A stretch of 64,000 bases of DNA from Clostridia bacterium UC5.1-2E3 (GCA_001304875.1 BBZO01000002.1:1-64000); one strand, 5' to 3'; positions 22,009-34,847 are shown, counted from the first letter of the stretch. Numbers and translations are program-made. The notes: generated by a model from the letters alone, not told the origin.

Positions 22009-23635
22009 ATGAGCGTGCATTTGGTATTGTCACTTTTAGGCGGGCTGGCGCTGTTTCTGTATGGAATGCAGATGATGAGCAAGGACCTGGAATCACTGGC
22101 CGGAAACAGGATGAAGGACATCCTGGAGAAGCTGACGGCCACGCCGCTTTTAGGCGTGCTGGTGGGAGCGGGGATCACGGCGGTGATCCAGTCCTCCTCG
22201 GCGACCACGGTCATGGTGGTGGGCTTCGTAAACGCGGAGCTCATGACGCTGCGGCAGGCGGTCTGGATCATCATGGGCGCCAACATCGGAACCACGATCA
22301 CCGGCCAGCTGATTGCCCTGGATATCGGGGCCCTGGCGCCGCTCTTTGCGTTTGTGGGCGTGGCCATGGTTATGTTTGCCGGGAAAGAGAAGATCAAATA
22401 CTTAGGCGGCATCATCGCCGGCCTCGGCATCCTGTTTATCGGCATGAATATGATGAGCGACGCCATGATGCCTCTCAGGGAGTCGGAGCGGTTCATCTCC
22501 CTGATGACGAAGTTCTCCAACCCGTTCTTCGGTATTATGAGCGGTATGCTGTTCACGGCCATTATTCAGTCCTCCTCGGCGTCGGTGGGTATTCTCCAGG
22601 CGCTGGCGGTCAGCGGACTCATCGGCCTGGACGGGGCGGTTTTCGTGCTGTTCGGACAGAATATCGGTACCTGCATCACCGCGGTGCTGGCGTCCATCGG
22701 AACCAATATCAACGCCAGACGGACGACCATCATCCACTTGATGTTCAATATCATCGGAACCATCGTATTCACGGTGATCTGCCTGGTCACTCCGTTCACC
22801 AGCTGGATGATCAGCTTCGTGCCGGACAATCCTGCGGCGCAGATTGCAAACGTGCACACGATTTTCAACATCACGACCACGATTTTACTGATGCCCTTCG
22901 GCGGCCGCATGGCCCACGCTGCGGAGCTCATACTCCCGGACCAGGTGCCGGCGGCAAAAAGAGGGACGAGGATGCATGGTTTGACGAGATCGTGGCCACC
23001 CAGCATGTGCTCGGCGTCTCCGCCATGGCAATCCAGAGCCTCAAGGACGAGGTGCAGGTGATGTTAAAGCTTGCCAGCGAGAACGTGGAGGCCAGCTTCG
23101 GCGCATCGAGCGGATGGGAGAGGGCGGAATCAAGGAGATCGAAAAGCGCGAGGACGCCATCGACCAGATGAATGTCCATCTTTCGCGGAAGGTGGCGAAG
23201 GCCCTGACCGTGGAGCACGGCTACGGCGACGTTATGTCCATCAACCATCTGTTTAAGATCGTTGGAAACATCGAGCGCATCGGCGACCACGCCATGAACC
23301 TGGCGGAGTACGCGGTGCTGATCAAGGAAAAAGACATCCACCTGTCCCAGGAAGCCCTGGACGAGGTGCACCAGATGAAGGAAGTCTGTATGAAGGCTCT
23401 GAACGAGCTGATAGACACCAGGCAGCTGGACCGCCGCCAGGTGCTGGGCGAGGCTGTGGTCTTCGAGCAGCAGATCGACGACACCAACTTCCAGTACAGG
23501 GAAAACCAGATGGAGCGCCTGAGAAAAGGCACCTGCAATGTGGAAAGCTCCATCATCTACTCCGAGATGCTCACCGACTACGAGCGTATCGGCGACCATA
23601 TTTTAAATATTGCGAAATCCTATGTGATGCTGTAA
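22009..23635 (+). CDS. Na+/Pi cotransporter, NptA/YjbB type (frameshifted)
   Basis: Sodium/phosphate symporter of the PNaS family. The two inverted QSSS repeats are visible as AVIQSSSATTVMVVGF and AIIQSSSASVGILQAL, amid about eight membrane helices. A C-terminal PhoU-like domain follows (EKREDAIDQMNVHLSRKV, IGDHAMNLAEYAV, YERIGDHILNIAK). Breaks near 22957 (A6 to A5) and 23100 (GGG to GG) lie in the linker between transporter and PhoU parts. Repaired length is about 542 residues. A Pho-box-like repeat sits upstream. Confidence 0.93.
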
Positions 23636-23677
23636 AGCTGATTTTTGCATCATCAGACAGTGAAATTTTCTGGTCTG

Positions 23678-23740
23678 GCAAAGCAGGCGAAGGCCCTGGA
23701 GAGATAACCGCTCCAGGGCCTTCGTCTGCTTTGCTTTTGC
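23678..23740. terminator. Long-stem terminator, family copy 1
   Basis: A 24-bp stem with one G-U pair: left arm 23678-23701, 9-base loop, right arm 23711-23734, then TTTT. The arms contain GAAGGCCCTGG / CCAGGGCCTTCGTCTGC. The same arm sequence recurs at 28949-29017. Confidence 0.85.
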
Positions 23741-23766
23741 GGGTTCTTTATCATCCGGTTTCCCAA

Positions 23767-23832
23767 TTTACAATAATTTTACCAAAATCTTACCCCGCTG
23801 TGATATCTCCCGTTTTCATCCCGGTATATAAT
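23767..23832 (+). promoter_or_regulatory. Three-repeat Pho-box-like element and promoter of the ABC importer
   Basis: TTTACA (23767-23772), TTTACC (23778-23783) and CTTACC (23789-23794) follow one another with an exact 11-bp period. A TATAAT -10 box lies at 23827-23832. Distance and period match PhoP activation sites of low-GC Gram-positives, and point to phosphate-starvation control of the importer. Confidence 0.6.
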
Positions 23833-23896
23833 CATCTACATATGCAGAACCCCTGCAATCCCCAACAAACGACAATCCTACAGGAGGAACCTAAGA

Positions 23897-25015
23897 ATGA
23901 GAAAGAAAATTGTTGCCTTATGCTTCTGCGCCTGTCTTGCGGCAGGAATGACCGCCTGCTCTGCGGAGACGGCCGCGGATTCCGCGTCCCAGGCCGGGAC
24001 TGAAAGCACATCGGCGCAGGCCGCTGATACAGAAACAACCGTCCAGGCGCCGGACAGCGCCCAGAGTGAAGGACAGCCGCAGCAGACGGAGCCGCTGCTG
24101 GTCTATCTGAACGACTTTGACGCAGTCATCGGCGACCTCTTTAAGGAGGCCACAGGCTATGAGGTGGAGGTGGTGTCCGGCAACGGAGCGGAGACCATGT
24201 CCAGAATCGAGGCGGAGAAGAGCAATCCCCAGTGGGATGTGGTATGGATCGACTCCATGTACGACATTTATAACCTTTCCCAGGACGGTTCCCTTCTCAC
24301 AGACTGGGAGCCGGAAAACGCGGCCAGTCTGACGGAGTTTTCCTCCGCGCTGGTTCCGGAGAACAAATGCTTTTATCCCACGGGAACCCATGCGGCAGGA
24401 GTTTTAGTATACAGAAATGATGTGTACGACGAGACCACGGCGCCGAAGACCATCGACGATCTGGCCGATCCCAGATTTGCGGGACAGGTGGGAATGGCTG
24501 ATCCGGGCGTAGCTGCCCCCGCGTATCCTCTGGCGGCAGGAATCATGGACCTTAAAGGAATGGAGGGCGGACAGGAGTATTTCACGACTCTCTTTGAGCA
24601 GGGACTGAAGGTTTACCCCAAGAATCCCCAGGTGGTGCAGGCGCTGGCCAGCGGAGAGATTTCCGTGGCGCTGCTCCAGGAGAGCAACGCGTATGAGATG
24701 GTAAAGAGCGGCGAGCCCATCACCATTGTATGGCCGGAGACGGGAGCCCCCGGATCCACCCGTGTGGCCGCCATCAACGCATCCACCGACCAGATGGAGA
24801 TCGCCCGGATGTTCGTGAATTTCCTTCTGGATAAGGAGACACAGCAGGCGCTGGTGAATACCGGCGACGAGGGATATTTTGAGCCCTCCGTGGAAGGCGT
24901 GACCCAGAAAGAAGAGCGCGGTGCGGACGCGAAGCTGATGGTTGCGGACGTAGTGTTCGGCGCTGAAAACGAGGCGGATATCAAGGCCTGGTTCGCGGAT
25001 ATGTCCGCTATGTAG
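23897..25015 (+). CDS. ABC importer solute-binding lipoprotein (Fe3+/phosphonate class)
   Basis: An intact 372-residue lipoprotein (LAAGMTACSAE lipobox, then a Thr/Glu/Gln linker). The mature part, starting PLLVYLNDFDAVIGDLF, resembles class-F binding proteins of the Fe3+, 2-aminoethylphosphonate and hexose-phosphate group: DVVWIDSMYDIYNL, YRNDVYDETTAPKTIDDLADPRFAGQ-like closure and EISVALLQESNAYEM. No Tyr pair typical of ferric-binding proteins is obvious. With the upstream Pho-like box, an organophosphorus substrate is my preferred reading; iron is the alternative. Confidence 0.82.
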   Translation: MRKKIVALCFCACLAAGMTACSAETAADSASQAGTESTSAQAADTETTVQAPDSAQSEGQPQQTEPLLVYLNDFDAVIGDLFKEATGYEVEVVSGNGAETMSRIEAEKSNPQWDVVWIDSMYDIYNLSQDGSLLTDWEPENAASLTEFSSALVPENKCFYPTGTHAAGVLVYRNDVYDETTAPKTIDDLADPRFAGQVGMADPGVAAPAYPLAAGIMDLKGMEGGQEYFTTLFEQGLKVYPKNPQVVQALASGEISVALLQESNAYEMVKSGEPITIVWPETGAPGSTRVAAINASTDQMEIARMFVNFLLDKETQQALVNTGDEGYFEPSVEGVTQKEERGADAKLMVADVVFGAENEADIKAWFADMSAM

Positions 25016-25054
25016 CGCTTCTTTCAGGATTTGCAGATAAGCGGAGTACATACA

Positions 25055-26729
25055 ATGAAAGTAAGAGAAAATATCGCAGGATCGCTGGTTTTGGCGATCC
25101 TGACCATTTTAGTGCTGCTGCCTCTGGTGACAGTGCTTCTGCAGGTGATCTGTCCGGGACTTAAGCCCGGAGAGCTGGATATGGGAAATATGAGCCTGGT
25201 GATGGATGTGTTTGTCCGTCCTCTGTGGAAAAAGGCATTTATCAATTCGGCGTCCATGAGCCTTTGCACCACGGTTCTGGGGCTCTGCCTGGCCGGCGTC
25301 CTGGCCCATATCCGGGTGAAATATGATTTTCCCCTGGCGAAGCTTCTGGACGTGGTCAGCTGGATTCTCATGATCATGCCTTCCTTTATTCTGGCCCAGG
25401 GCTGGGTGTTTTTCGCCTCGGGAAACGGCATCGCCCGCTCCTGGCTTCACATCGAGGGAATGAACAATTTCCTGTTCAGTTTTCCGGGACTGGTGACGGT
25501 GATGGTGCTGTGCAAATACCCCATGGCCTACGTGGCCATCAAGGCGGCGCTGGAGTGGTATCCCGCCCGCCTGGTCCACGCGGCCAGAATCAACGGCGCC
25601 TCCCCCCTGAAGGTCTGGACCAGCGTGCAGCTGCCCCTTTGCATGCCCACGTATTTTTCGGCGGCCATGCTGATTTTTATGGACACGGTGGGAGATTACG
25701 GAATGTCCTCCACAATCACGGCGGTCTACTCCTTCCCCACGCTGCCTTACACCATCTACAGCGCCATCTGCTCGTCACCGGTGCGGTTTGACATGGCGGG
25801 GGTGCTGTCCCTCTATCTGGTGGTGATGATCGTGATTGCCATGGCGCTCCAGTTTTACATGATGGGGAGGAAACGCTTCGATTACCTGGGAAGCGGGACC
25901 GAGCAGGTGACGCCCAGAAAGACGGGGCCGGCGGCTGCCGTCATGCTCACGGCAGTCACCGGGGGATTCTGCCTGGTGGCCCTGGGCATTCCCGTGGGCT
26001 CCAATTTCATCATGTCCTTCTCCGATTCCTTCAGCATCGAGAAATTCCGCTTTACGCTGGCAAACTATCAGAATGTGCTGCAGCTGGACGGGGCGCTTCT
26101 GGAGGGCGTGCGCCATTCCCTGAGCCTGGCGGCGGTGGCAGCGGTGATCGGGCTTCTGGTGGGATTTGCGGTGGCCTACATCCTCACCTACTCCCAGTTT
26201 AAGCTGAAGCGCCTGATCGACATGCTGACCCTGGTGGCCATGGCGGTGCCGGGCGTGGTGCTGGGCATCGGCTACATTTTTGTGTGGAATCAGAAATGGC
26301 TGCAGCCTCTGGGCTTAAATCTCTACGGAAAGCCGTCGATTCTGGTTCTGGCCAGCGTGGCGTCGGCGGTACCCTTAATCAACCGCGTGCTGGTGGGCGG
26401 TATGTCCAAGGTTCCCATGGAGCTTCTGACCGCCTCCCAGGTGCAGGGCGCGAGGCTGGGACGGAGGCTTAAAACTGTGCTTTTGCCGCTGCTGCACTCC
26501 AGCATGGTATCCGCGGTGCTGGCGGCCTTCGGGGGAAGCGTGTTCAACCTGGCCATCACCACCATTTTGTATCCGCCTAATTTCAGCACGCTGCCGGTGT
26601 ATATCAGCGACTCCTACAACGATTTAAACTTCGGCTATGCGGCCGCGGCCACCATCGTGGGAGGAACCTTTATCGTGGCGATCATGCTTCTGCTGGAAGT
26701 GATTTTAAATATTGGAAAGAGGAACCGGA

Positions 26730-26746
<17 letters not shown>
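25055..26746 (+). CDS. ABC importer permease, fused two-half type
   Basis: A single chain of about 563 residues with two binding-protein-dependent permease halves, as in FbpB/ThiP and AEP permeases. Two EAA-type loops are seen: EWYPARLVHAARINGASPLK and ELLTASQVQGARLGRRLKT. About twelve membrane helices. ATG 25055 is preferred; a TTG at 25031 is in frame. It overlaps the ATPase gene by 17 bases, so the subunits are coupled. Confidence 0.9.
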
Positions 26747-27820
<1,074 letters not shown>

Positions 27821-27846
<26 letters not shown>

Positions 27847-28924
27847 AGGCGGATACGGGGAACACGGCCGGAGCTGTTTTCTGTTCCCTTTCGGAAGTGA
27901 CCGGTACGCCATGCTGGACTGCGGCATTATGGATACTGATCCGTCTCCTTACCCGCAGGTGGAGCCGGAGCTGCTGGCGAAAACCGAATACCTGTTTCTG
28001 AGCCACTGTCACAAGGATCACAGCGGGGCATTCGGTCATTTCCGGCGTCAGGGCTTCGGAGGCTTTCTGGTGACCACGGCCCCAACTCTGAAATTCGCCG
28101 GAATCGATTATGAGAAAACCATTCTCCTGCGGGATCCGGGAGAGGAGATCAGAGAGCCCGTTTCCTTAAAAGGCGGGCTCGCCCTTACCTATGGGAGAAG
28201 CGGGCACTGCGCCGGAGGAATCTGGGTGCATCTGACCGGGCCCATGGGGAGCATTCTCTATTCCGGAGACTATCAGAGGCGGGCGCTGGCCTACCAGACC
28301 GACGTGATTGCGGGCTGCCGGGCCGATCTGGCCATCCTGGACTGTGCCCATGCGGAGCATGAGGAAAACGGAGATCTGCTGCGGGCCCGGATGACCGCGC
28401 GCATGGGAGAGATTCTGGGCGAGGGCCGAAGGCTGATCATGCCTCTGCCAAAATACGGGAGAGGACTGGAAATCGTCTGCATGCTGCGCCAGGCCCTTCC
28501 CGCGGCGCGGATTGCCGTCGACGACACGTTCCGGCGGCTGACCGGTGAGACGCTGGCGTGGGAGCGCTGGATCCGGCCGGAAGCCGCCGGGCAGCTCCGG
28601 CAGTTCCTCGCAGGAGCCCCGGAATGCCGGGAAAACTGGGAAAAGGCCCAGATCCTTCTGCTGGGCGATACGCACCTGGAGAAGGAGGAGAACCGCCGTC
28701 TGGTCCGGGAGCAGGTGAAGGCGGGAGCGAAGGTGCTGGTCACCGGGAGAGTAAAACGGGGCAGCTGTACGGAGTCGCTTCTGGAGGAAGGGGCGGCTTT
28801 TGCGATGCCGTATCCGCATCATCAGAGCCATGGGGATCTGATGGAGATGATGGAGGAGAATGAGTTTCGGACGGTGATGGCGTTTCATAGTGGGAGGAAG
28901 GAGGTTTTTATAGCGTTTGAGTGA
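27821..28924 (+). CDS. MBL-fold hydrolase, beta-CASP-like
   Basis: An intact protein of about 367 residues with the metallo-beta-lactamase metal motif LFLSHCHKDHSGAFG, a later His in GRSGHCAGGIWV, and Asp in SILYSGDYQ. The arrangement, with the closing TGRVKRGS and MPYPHHQSHGDL segments, recalls beta-CASP/RMMBL nucleases, though it is shorter than RNase J. Start 27821 follows AAAGGAGAA. Translational overlap with the ABC ATPase suggests that it processes the imported compound, such as a phosphodiester, rather than RNA; that is inference. Confidence 0.8.
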
Positions 28925-28948
28925 AGATAGGATTCGCAGAGGGCGGGG

Positions 28949-29017
28949 GCAGACGAAGGCCCTGGAAATCGGAGAGCGGCTAGAACTCTCAAATTCCCAG
29001 GGCCTTTGTCTGCTTTG
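28949..29017. terminator. Bidirectional long-stem terminator, family copy 2
   Basis: Left arm at 28949-28966 (GGCAGACGAAGGCCCTGG) pairs with 28997-29014, with a second small GAGAG/CTCTC stem inside. It separates the convergent hydrolase (+) and aroA (-) genes. The arms match copy 1 at 23678-23734. Confidence 0.8.
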
Positions 29018-30287
29018 CTAAAGTCTGAAAAGATCTTTGTAAAATCCCGGGTAGGAAATGTCCACGCACTCCGCCCCGACGATCTCGGTGGGGCCGTCGG
29101 CCAGCAGGCCGAGGACGGCGAAGGTCATGGCGATGCGGTGGTCTAAGTGGCTGTCGATGACGGCCCCGTGCAGGGGCCGGCCGCCCCGTATGATCAGGCC
29201 GTCGTCGGTCTCGGTGACATCGGCGCCCATGGCGTTCAGATTGTCGGCCATGATGCGGATGCGGTTGGACTCCTTGACCTTTAATTCAGCGGCGTCGCGG
29301 ATGACGGTGGTTCCTCTGGCGAAGCAGGCCACGCCGGCTAACATCGGCAGCTCGTCGATGAGCGTGGGGGATGATGGCCCCCCCGATGGTGGCGGCGGTC
29401 AGCTCGCTGGTTTTTACAAGCAGGTCGGCCACCGGCTCCCCGGCGTTCTCGCGGCGGTTCAGAAGCTCGATGTTTCCGCCCATGCTCTTAAGCACCCGCA
29501 GGATGCCGTCGCGGGTGGGATTGATGCCTACGTTTCTGATGAGAATCTCCGAACCGGGGACTAAGAGTCCGGCGGCCAGGAAGAAGGCGGCGGAGGAGAT
29601 ATCTCCCGGAACAGTGATTTTCTGGCCGGAAAGCTCCCTGGCGGGCTGGATGACGGCGGTGGTGCCCTCGGTTCTCACATCCGCGCCGAAGCCTTTCAGC
29701 ATCAGTTCCGTGTGGTTTCTGGAGACGTAGGGTTCCGTCACCCGTGTCTCGCCGTCGGCGTAGAGACCGGCCAGCAGGATGGAGGACTTCACCTGGCGGA
29801 GGCCACGGGGGACTGGTAGCAGATTCCGTGCAGACGGCTCCCGCTCACGGCCAGGGGAGCGCAGCCGTTCTGATTGACGCTTTCGATCCGGGCGCATCAG
29901 GGAGAGCGGCTCCATGATCCGCTTCATGGGGCGTTTCTGGATGGAGGCGTCCCCGGTTAAGGTGCAGTCAAATTCCTGGGCCGCCAGGATGCCGGACATG
30001 AGGCGCATGGTGGTGCCGCTGTTTCCGCAGTCCAAGACGTCCGCGGGCCGTCTTAAGCCGTGGAGCCCGTTTCCGCGGACGACGACGCGGGTGTTATTAT
30101 TTTCAATCTCCACGCCCATCTGCCGGAAACAGCGGATGGTGGAGAGACAGTCGGCCCCCTGGAGAAAATTTTCGACTTCGGTGACGCCGGAGGCGATGGA
30201 GCCGAACATGACGCTGCGGTGGGAGATGGATTTATCCCCCGGCACGGTCAGCTCGCCCCGGAGATGGTTGGCTTTTTCTATAATCAT
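29018..30287 (-). CDS. aroA: EPSP synthase (frameshifted)
   Basis: Transfers enolpyruvyl from PEP to shikimate 3-phosphate. Motifs: [69 protein letters not shown] and the C-terminal [12 protein letters not shown]. Breaks: near 29897 two bases lost (GGGCGCC region), near 29800 one C lost, which together restore frame, and near 29367 one extra C. Repaired length is about 423 residues. It is last in aroF-tyrA-aroA and starts five bases after tyrA. Confidence 0.95.
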
Positions 30288-30291
30288 TTCA

Positions 30292-31389
30292 TTATCCTTT
30301 AATCAAAGTGTAGTTGTGTCTCTGCAGGTACATCCACGCCGCCCGCATCTCCTTTTCCTGGTAGAAGGTGATGCGCAGGGCGCCTTCGCCCAGCTCGCGG
30401 TTGTGGTTGATGCCGATGTTTTTGATGCTGATGCCCTTGGCGGCCAGGATCACGGAGATCGTGGAGATGGCGCCCGGCTCATCTAAAATGTCCACGGAGA
30501 AGGAGTAGTCCGGCATCACGGAGCCCTTTCCCGAGTCGGCGAAGGAATTGCGATAAGTTTTGGACTCGTCGAACAGCCGGAAAATGGCGTCGGAGTCGGA
30601 GGACTTCACCTGCTCCAGCACCTCCTGCAGGGAGGCGATGTATTTTTCCAGAATGTCGGCGATGGGGCCGCGGTTGGTCATGCAAATCTGCTCCCACATC
30701 ACCGGCGACGCGGAGGCGATGCGGGTGATGTCCTTAAAGCCGCCGGCGGCCAGCTGCTTCATCCTCTCGCCGGGAGTGTCGTTTTCCCGCACCAGATTCA
30801 CCAGGCTGGACGCCACCAGATGGGGCAGGTGGCTGACGGCCGCCACGATAGAATCATGCTCGCGGTAGTCCAGCACCACGGGGATGGCCCGGATGGCCCC
30901 GGCCACGGCGGTGAGCCGCTCCACATCCTCCTTCCGGCTTCTGGCCGTAGGAGTGATGATGTAGTAGGCGTTCTCCAGCAGGTGATCGGTGGCGTTCTCG
31001 TAACCGGTCTTTTCCGACCCGGCCATGGGGTGGCCGCCCACGAACACGTCCTCCATCTGAAGCTCCTTCACCTGCTCGTGGATGCTGAGCTTCGTGCTGC
31101 CCACGTCGGTGATGAAAGCCCCGTCCTTTAAGAGCGGGCGGATCATTTTCAGATAGTCGGCGTTAAACTCCACCGGCGTGCACAGGAAAATGATGTCGCA
31201 CTCCGAGAGCCGCCCGTCGATCCCATCCAGCACCAGATCCACCACGCCGTCCCGTTTCGCCTGCTCCAGCTTGGAGACCGTGCGCATGTACGCCATGATT
31301 TTCGTCCGCGGGTTATCCCGCTTTAAGCCTTTTGCGATGGAGCCTCCGATGAGGCCGAAGCCGATAAATCCGGCGGTCAGGTTTGACAT
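30292..31389 (-). CDS. tyrA: Prephenate dehydrogenase with ACT domain
   Basis: Oxidative decarboxylation of prephenate to 4-hydroxyphenylpyruvate for tyrosine. The intact 365-residue protein has the NAD loop GFIGFGLIGGSIAKGL, catalytic region GGHPMAGSEKTGYENA and the His/Arg segment AVSHLPHLVASSL. The last 70 residues form an ACT domain (FSVDILDEPGAISTISVIL), so tyrosine feedback is likely. Its ATG overlaps the aroF stop by one base (TGATG). Confidence 0.95.
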   Translation of the reverse strand: MSNLTAGFIGFGLIGGSIAKGLKRDNPRTKIMAYMRTVSKLEQAKRDGVVDLVLDGIDGRLSECDIIFLCTPVEFNADYLKMIRPLLKDGAFITDVGSTKLSIHEQVKELQMEDVFVGGHPMAGSEKTGYENATDHLLENAYYIITPTARSRKEDVERLTAVAGAIRAIPVVLDYREHDSIVAAVSHLPHLVASSLVNLVRENDTPGERMKQLAAGGFKDITRIASASPVMWEQICMTNRGPIADILEKYIASLQEVLEQVKSSDSDAIFRLFDESKTYRNSFADSGKGSVMPDYSFSVDILDEPGAISTISVILAAKGISIKNIGINHNRELGEGALRITFYQEKEMRAAWMYLQRHNYTLIKG

Positions 31390-32400
31390 CAGAATTTCCT
31401 CCCAGAGAGTTCGGCGTAGGGCTTAAGCTTTGCCGTAAGCTGTTCAAATGCGTCGAAGGTGAGGGACTGGGGCCCGTCGGAGAGGGCCCGCTCCGGGCAG
31501 GGGTGCACCTCGATCATCAGCCCGTCGGCGCCGCAGGCGACGGCCGCCTTGGCCAGGGGCTCCACGTAGGCCCGCACGCCGGTGGCGTGGCTGGGATCTA
31601 CGATGACAGGCAGATGGGTCTTCTGGCGCAGCACCGGAACAGCGCTCAATCCAGCGTGTTTCTGGTGGCAGTCTCGAAGGTGCGGATGCCGCGCTCGCAG
31701 AGTACCACCTGCTCATTGCCCTCGGACATGATGTACTCGGCGGCGTTCAACCACTCGTCGATGGTGGCGGAAAGGCCGCGCTTTAAAAGCACCGGAAGGC
31801 CGGATTTGCCGGCTTCCTTTAAGAGCTCGAAGTTCTGCATGTTCCGCGCGCCGATCTGCAGCATGTCCACGTACTTCACGGCGGCCTCGATGGCGTGCTC
31901 GCTGGTCACCTCGCAGATCACGCGAAGGCCGGTGGCCTCCCTGGCCTCCTGCATGTACTTAAGCCCCTCGATCTCCAGACCCTGGAACGAGTAGGGGGAG
32001 GTCCTGGGCTTGTAGGCTCCGCCGCGCAGGAAGGTGGCGCCGGCCTTTTTCACCGCGAAGGCGGTCTCCATAAGCTGGTCCTTATTTTCGATGGCGCAGG
32101 GCCCGGCCATGATGGTCAGCGTGTCCGGCCCGATGGAGGTGTTGCCCACAGGGATCGTGGAGTCCTCCGGGTGGAACTTGCGGTTGGAGAGCTTGTAGGA
32201 CTCGGTGACAGCCACCACCTTGTCCACGCCCTCGGCGATCTCGATGTTGGAGTCGGAAAGCTTTGTCTTGTCGCCCACCACGCCCACGATGGTCACCTGG
32301 TCGCCGGTGGATAAATGCACCTGCAGGCCGCGGGAGAGGATCATTTCTTCTACATTCTTGATGCTTCCTTTGAAGCGCCCGGTTTCATAATAATAATCAT
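31389..32400 (-). CDS. aroF: DAHP synthase, aroF/KDO8PS type (frameshifted)
   Basis: Condenses PEP with erythrose 4-phosphate, the entry step of the shikimate pathway. An N-terminal ferredoxin-like regulatory domain ([12 protein letters not shown]) is followed by the barrel: [57 protein letters not shown] and [11 protein letters not shown]. Breaks near 32371 (AAA to AA) and 31652 (TTT to TT). Start 32400 is the first ATG of the family-typical N-terminus. A consensus promoter lies just upstream. Confidence 0.95.
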
Positions 32401-32436
32401 AGTAATTCTGTCCCTTTCTTCAGCAATCTATGGGCT

Positions 32437-32465
32437 ATTTTAGAACAGGAGAGGGGGATTGTCAA
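32437..32465 (-). promoter_or_regulatory. Promoter of aroF-tyrA-aroA
   Basis: On the minus strand: TTGACA (32465-32460), 17-base spacer, TAAAAT (32442-32437). A near-perfect sigma-A promoter 37 bases from the start codon. No T-box or leader peptide fits in the short leader. Confidence 0.85.
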
Positions 32466-32536
32466 TGCTTTATTACTTTAAACTTTTAAGCATTAACGCA
32501 AAAACTGAAATTTTTTGTATATATTGCATATTTATC

Positions 32537-32565
32537 TTGAAATTTTCGGACAGTTCTAGTAAAAT
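32537..32565 (+). promoter_or_regulatory. Promoter of the EF-G-like gene
   Basis: TTGAAA (32537-32542), 17-base spacer, TAAAAT (32560-32565), followed 40 bases later by the ATG with a GGGAGG site. Confidence 0.75.
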
Positions 32566-32604
32566 ATGCGTATGGACTAAATATAATGTACGGGAGGAAT
32601 GTAT

Positions 32605-34697
32605 ATGAACGTTTATGGAACAAAACAGATCCGTAACGTGGTACTGTTGGGCCACGGCGGCGCCGGTAAGACAACCGCAGCGGAGGCGCTTGCGCTGGTA
32701 ACCGGAGTCACCAAGAGAATGGGAAAGGTGACTGATGGGAACACCATCAGCGATTATGATAAGGAAGAAATCAAGAGACAGTTTTCTATCTCCACGTCCT
32801 TGATCCCGTTGGAGTACAACGGCGAGGACGGCCCGATCAAGATCAATCTGTTAGATACGCCCGGCTACTTCGACTTTGTCGGAGAGGTCGAGGAGGCCAT
32901 CAGCGTTGCGGACGCGGCGATCATCGTCGTGAACTGCAAGGCCGGCATCGAGGTAGGCACGGAGAAGGCATGGGAGCTGTGCGAGCAGTACGGACTTCCC
33001 AGACTGATTTTCGTGACCAACATGGACGACGATCACGCCAGCTTCCGTGAGCTCATCATCAAGCTGGAAAAGAGATTCGGAAGAAAGATTGCTCCCTTCC
33101 AGGTTCCGATCCGCGAGAACGAGAAGTTTGTGGGCTTCGTCAACGTGGTGAAGATGAAGGGAAGAAGATTCACCAATTTAAGCGATTACGAGGAATGCGA
33201 GATTCCCGAGTACACGAAGAAGAACTTAGGTATCGTCAGAGACGCGCTCATCGAGGCAGTGGCAGAGACCAGCGAGGAGTATATGGAGCGCTATTTCTCC
33301 GGCGAGGAGTTCACACAGCAGGAGATTTCCACCGCACTTCGGGAACATGTGATAGATGGAAGCATCGTTCCGGTCCTCATGGGATCCGGCGTCAACGCAC
33401 AGGTTTCAGCCATCTGCTGCAGGCCATTGACAAGTATTTCCCGTCACCGGACAAATACGAGTGCGTGGGTGTGGACGTTTCCACCGGCGAGCGCTTTGTG
33501 GCCAAGTATAACGACGACGTGAACCTGTCCGCGAGAGTATTTAAGACCATCGTGGATCCGTTCATCGGAAAATATTCGCTGATGAAGATCTGCACCGGAA
33601 CCTTAAAGCCGGACAGCACGATCTACAATGTAAATAAAGACGCGGAGGAGAAGGTGGCGAAGATTTACGTCCTCAGAGGCAAGGATGCCATCGAGGTTCC
33701 GGAGCTCAAGGCCGGCGATATCGGCGCGGTTGCAAAGCTCACCGTGACCCAGACCGGCGACACCATGGCGGTGCGCACGGCTCCCATCGTTTACCACGCT
33801 CCGAAGATTTCCGTGCCTTACACCTACATGAGCTACTCCGCGAAGACCAAGGGAGACGAGGACAAGGTATCCAGCGCGTTAGCGAAGCTGATGGAGGAGG
33901 ATTTGACCCTTAAGGCGGTCAACGATTCCGAGAACCGCCAGTCCTTACTCTACGGTATCGGCGACCAGCAGCTTGAGGTGGTTGTGAGCAAGCTGCAGAA
34001 CAGATATAAAGTGGAAATCGAGTTAAGCAAGCCGAAATTTGCGTTCCGCGAGACCCTCAAGAAGAAAGTGGAGGTCCAGGGCAAGCACAAGAAGCAGTCC
34101 GGCGGACACGGCCAGTACGGCGACGTCAAGATGGAGTTCGAGCCCTCCGGCGATCTGGAGACTCCCTACATCTTCGAGGAGAGAGTGTTCGGCGGCGCGG
34201 TTCCGAAGAACTACTTCCCGGCGGTTGAGAAGGGAATCCAGGAGTGCGTGCAGAAGGGCCCGCTGGCAGGATATCCTGTGGTAGGACTCAAGGCCACCCT
34301 GGTGGACGGCTCCTATCATCCGGTGGATTCCTCCGAGATGGCGTTCAAGATGGCCGCGACCCTGGCCTTCAAGAAGGGCTTTATGGAGGCGAACCCGGTG
34401 CTCTTAGAGCCCATTGCATCCCTTAAGGTGACGGTTCCGGATAAGTTTACCGGCGACGTCATGGGCGATCTGAACCGCAGAAGAGGCCGCGTGCTGGGAA
34501 TGAACTCCGACCACCACGGCAAACAGATCATTGAGGCTGACGTTCCCATGTCCGAGCTCTACGGCTACAACACGGACCTGCGCTCCATGACCGGCGGAAT
34601 CGGTATCTATGAGTACGAGTTCAGCCGTTACGAGCAGGCGCCCGGCGATGTGCAGAAGCGCGAGGTGGAGGCGAGAGCCAACAGCGGCGACGAGTAA
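32605..34697 (+). CDS. Elongation factor G-like GTPase, second-copy type (frameshifted)
   Basis: A ~698-residue translational GTPase of the EF-G-like (FusA2) branch. G1 is GHGGAGKTTAAEAL, unlike the GHIDAGKTT of true EF-G; G3 is DTPGYFDF; G4 is TNMDDDHA. Domain IV shows SGGHGQYGDVKMEFEP and the C-terminus MTGGIGIYEYEFSRYEQAP. The altered motifs mark it as a paralogue whose role differs from canonical EF-G and is not settled. One break near 33402 (GGG to GG). ATG 32605 is favoured over 32599 by ribosome-site spacing. Confidence 0.9.
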
Positions 34698-34726
34698 ATG
34701 TAAGTGAATTTCATATGGATGTCGTG

Positions 34727-34768
34727 TCCGGCAGCAGATCAGAGAGTGGTCTGCTGCCGGATTTTTTT
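34727..34768 (+). terminator. Terminator after the EF-G-like gene
   Basis: Perfect 12-bp stem TCCGGCAGCAGA/TCTGCTGCCGGA followed by T7. Confidence 0.92.
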
Positions 34769-34847
34769 CGTAAAAATAAATAAAGAGATTGAAAGTCCTC
34801 TGCGTTTGATGTATACTTTAAACAAAAAACGAAAGGTAGGACGTAGG

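Noticed and set aside
32401..32604. T-box or tryptophan-type leader for the aro genes
   Set aside because: The leader from the consensus promoter to aroF is too short and no T-box motif or leader peptide is visible.
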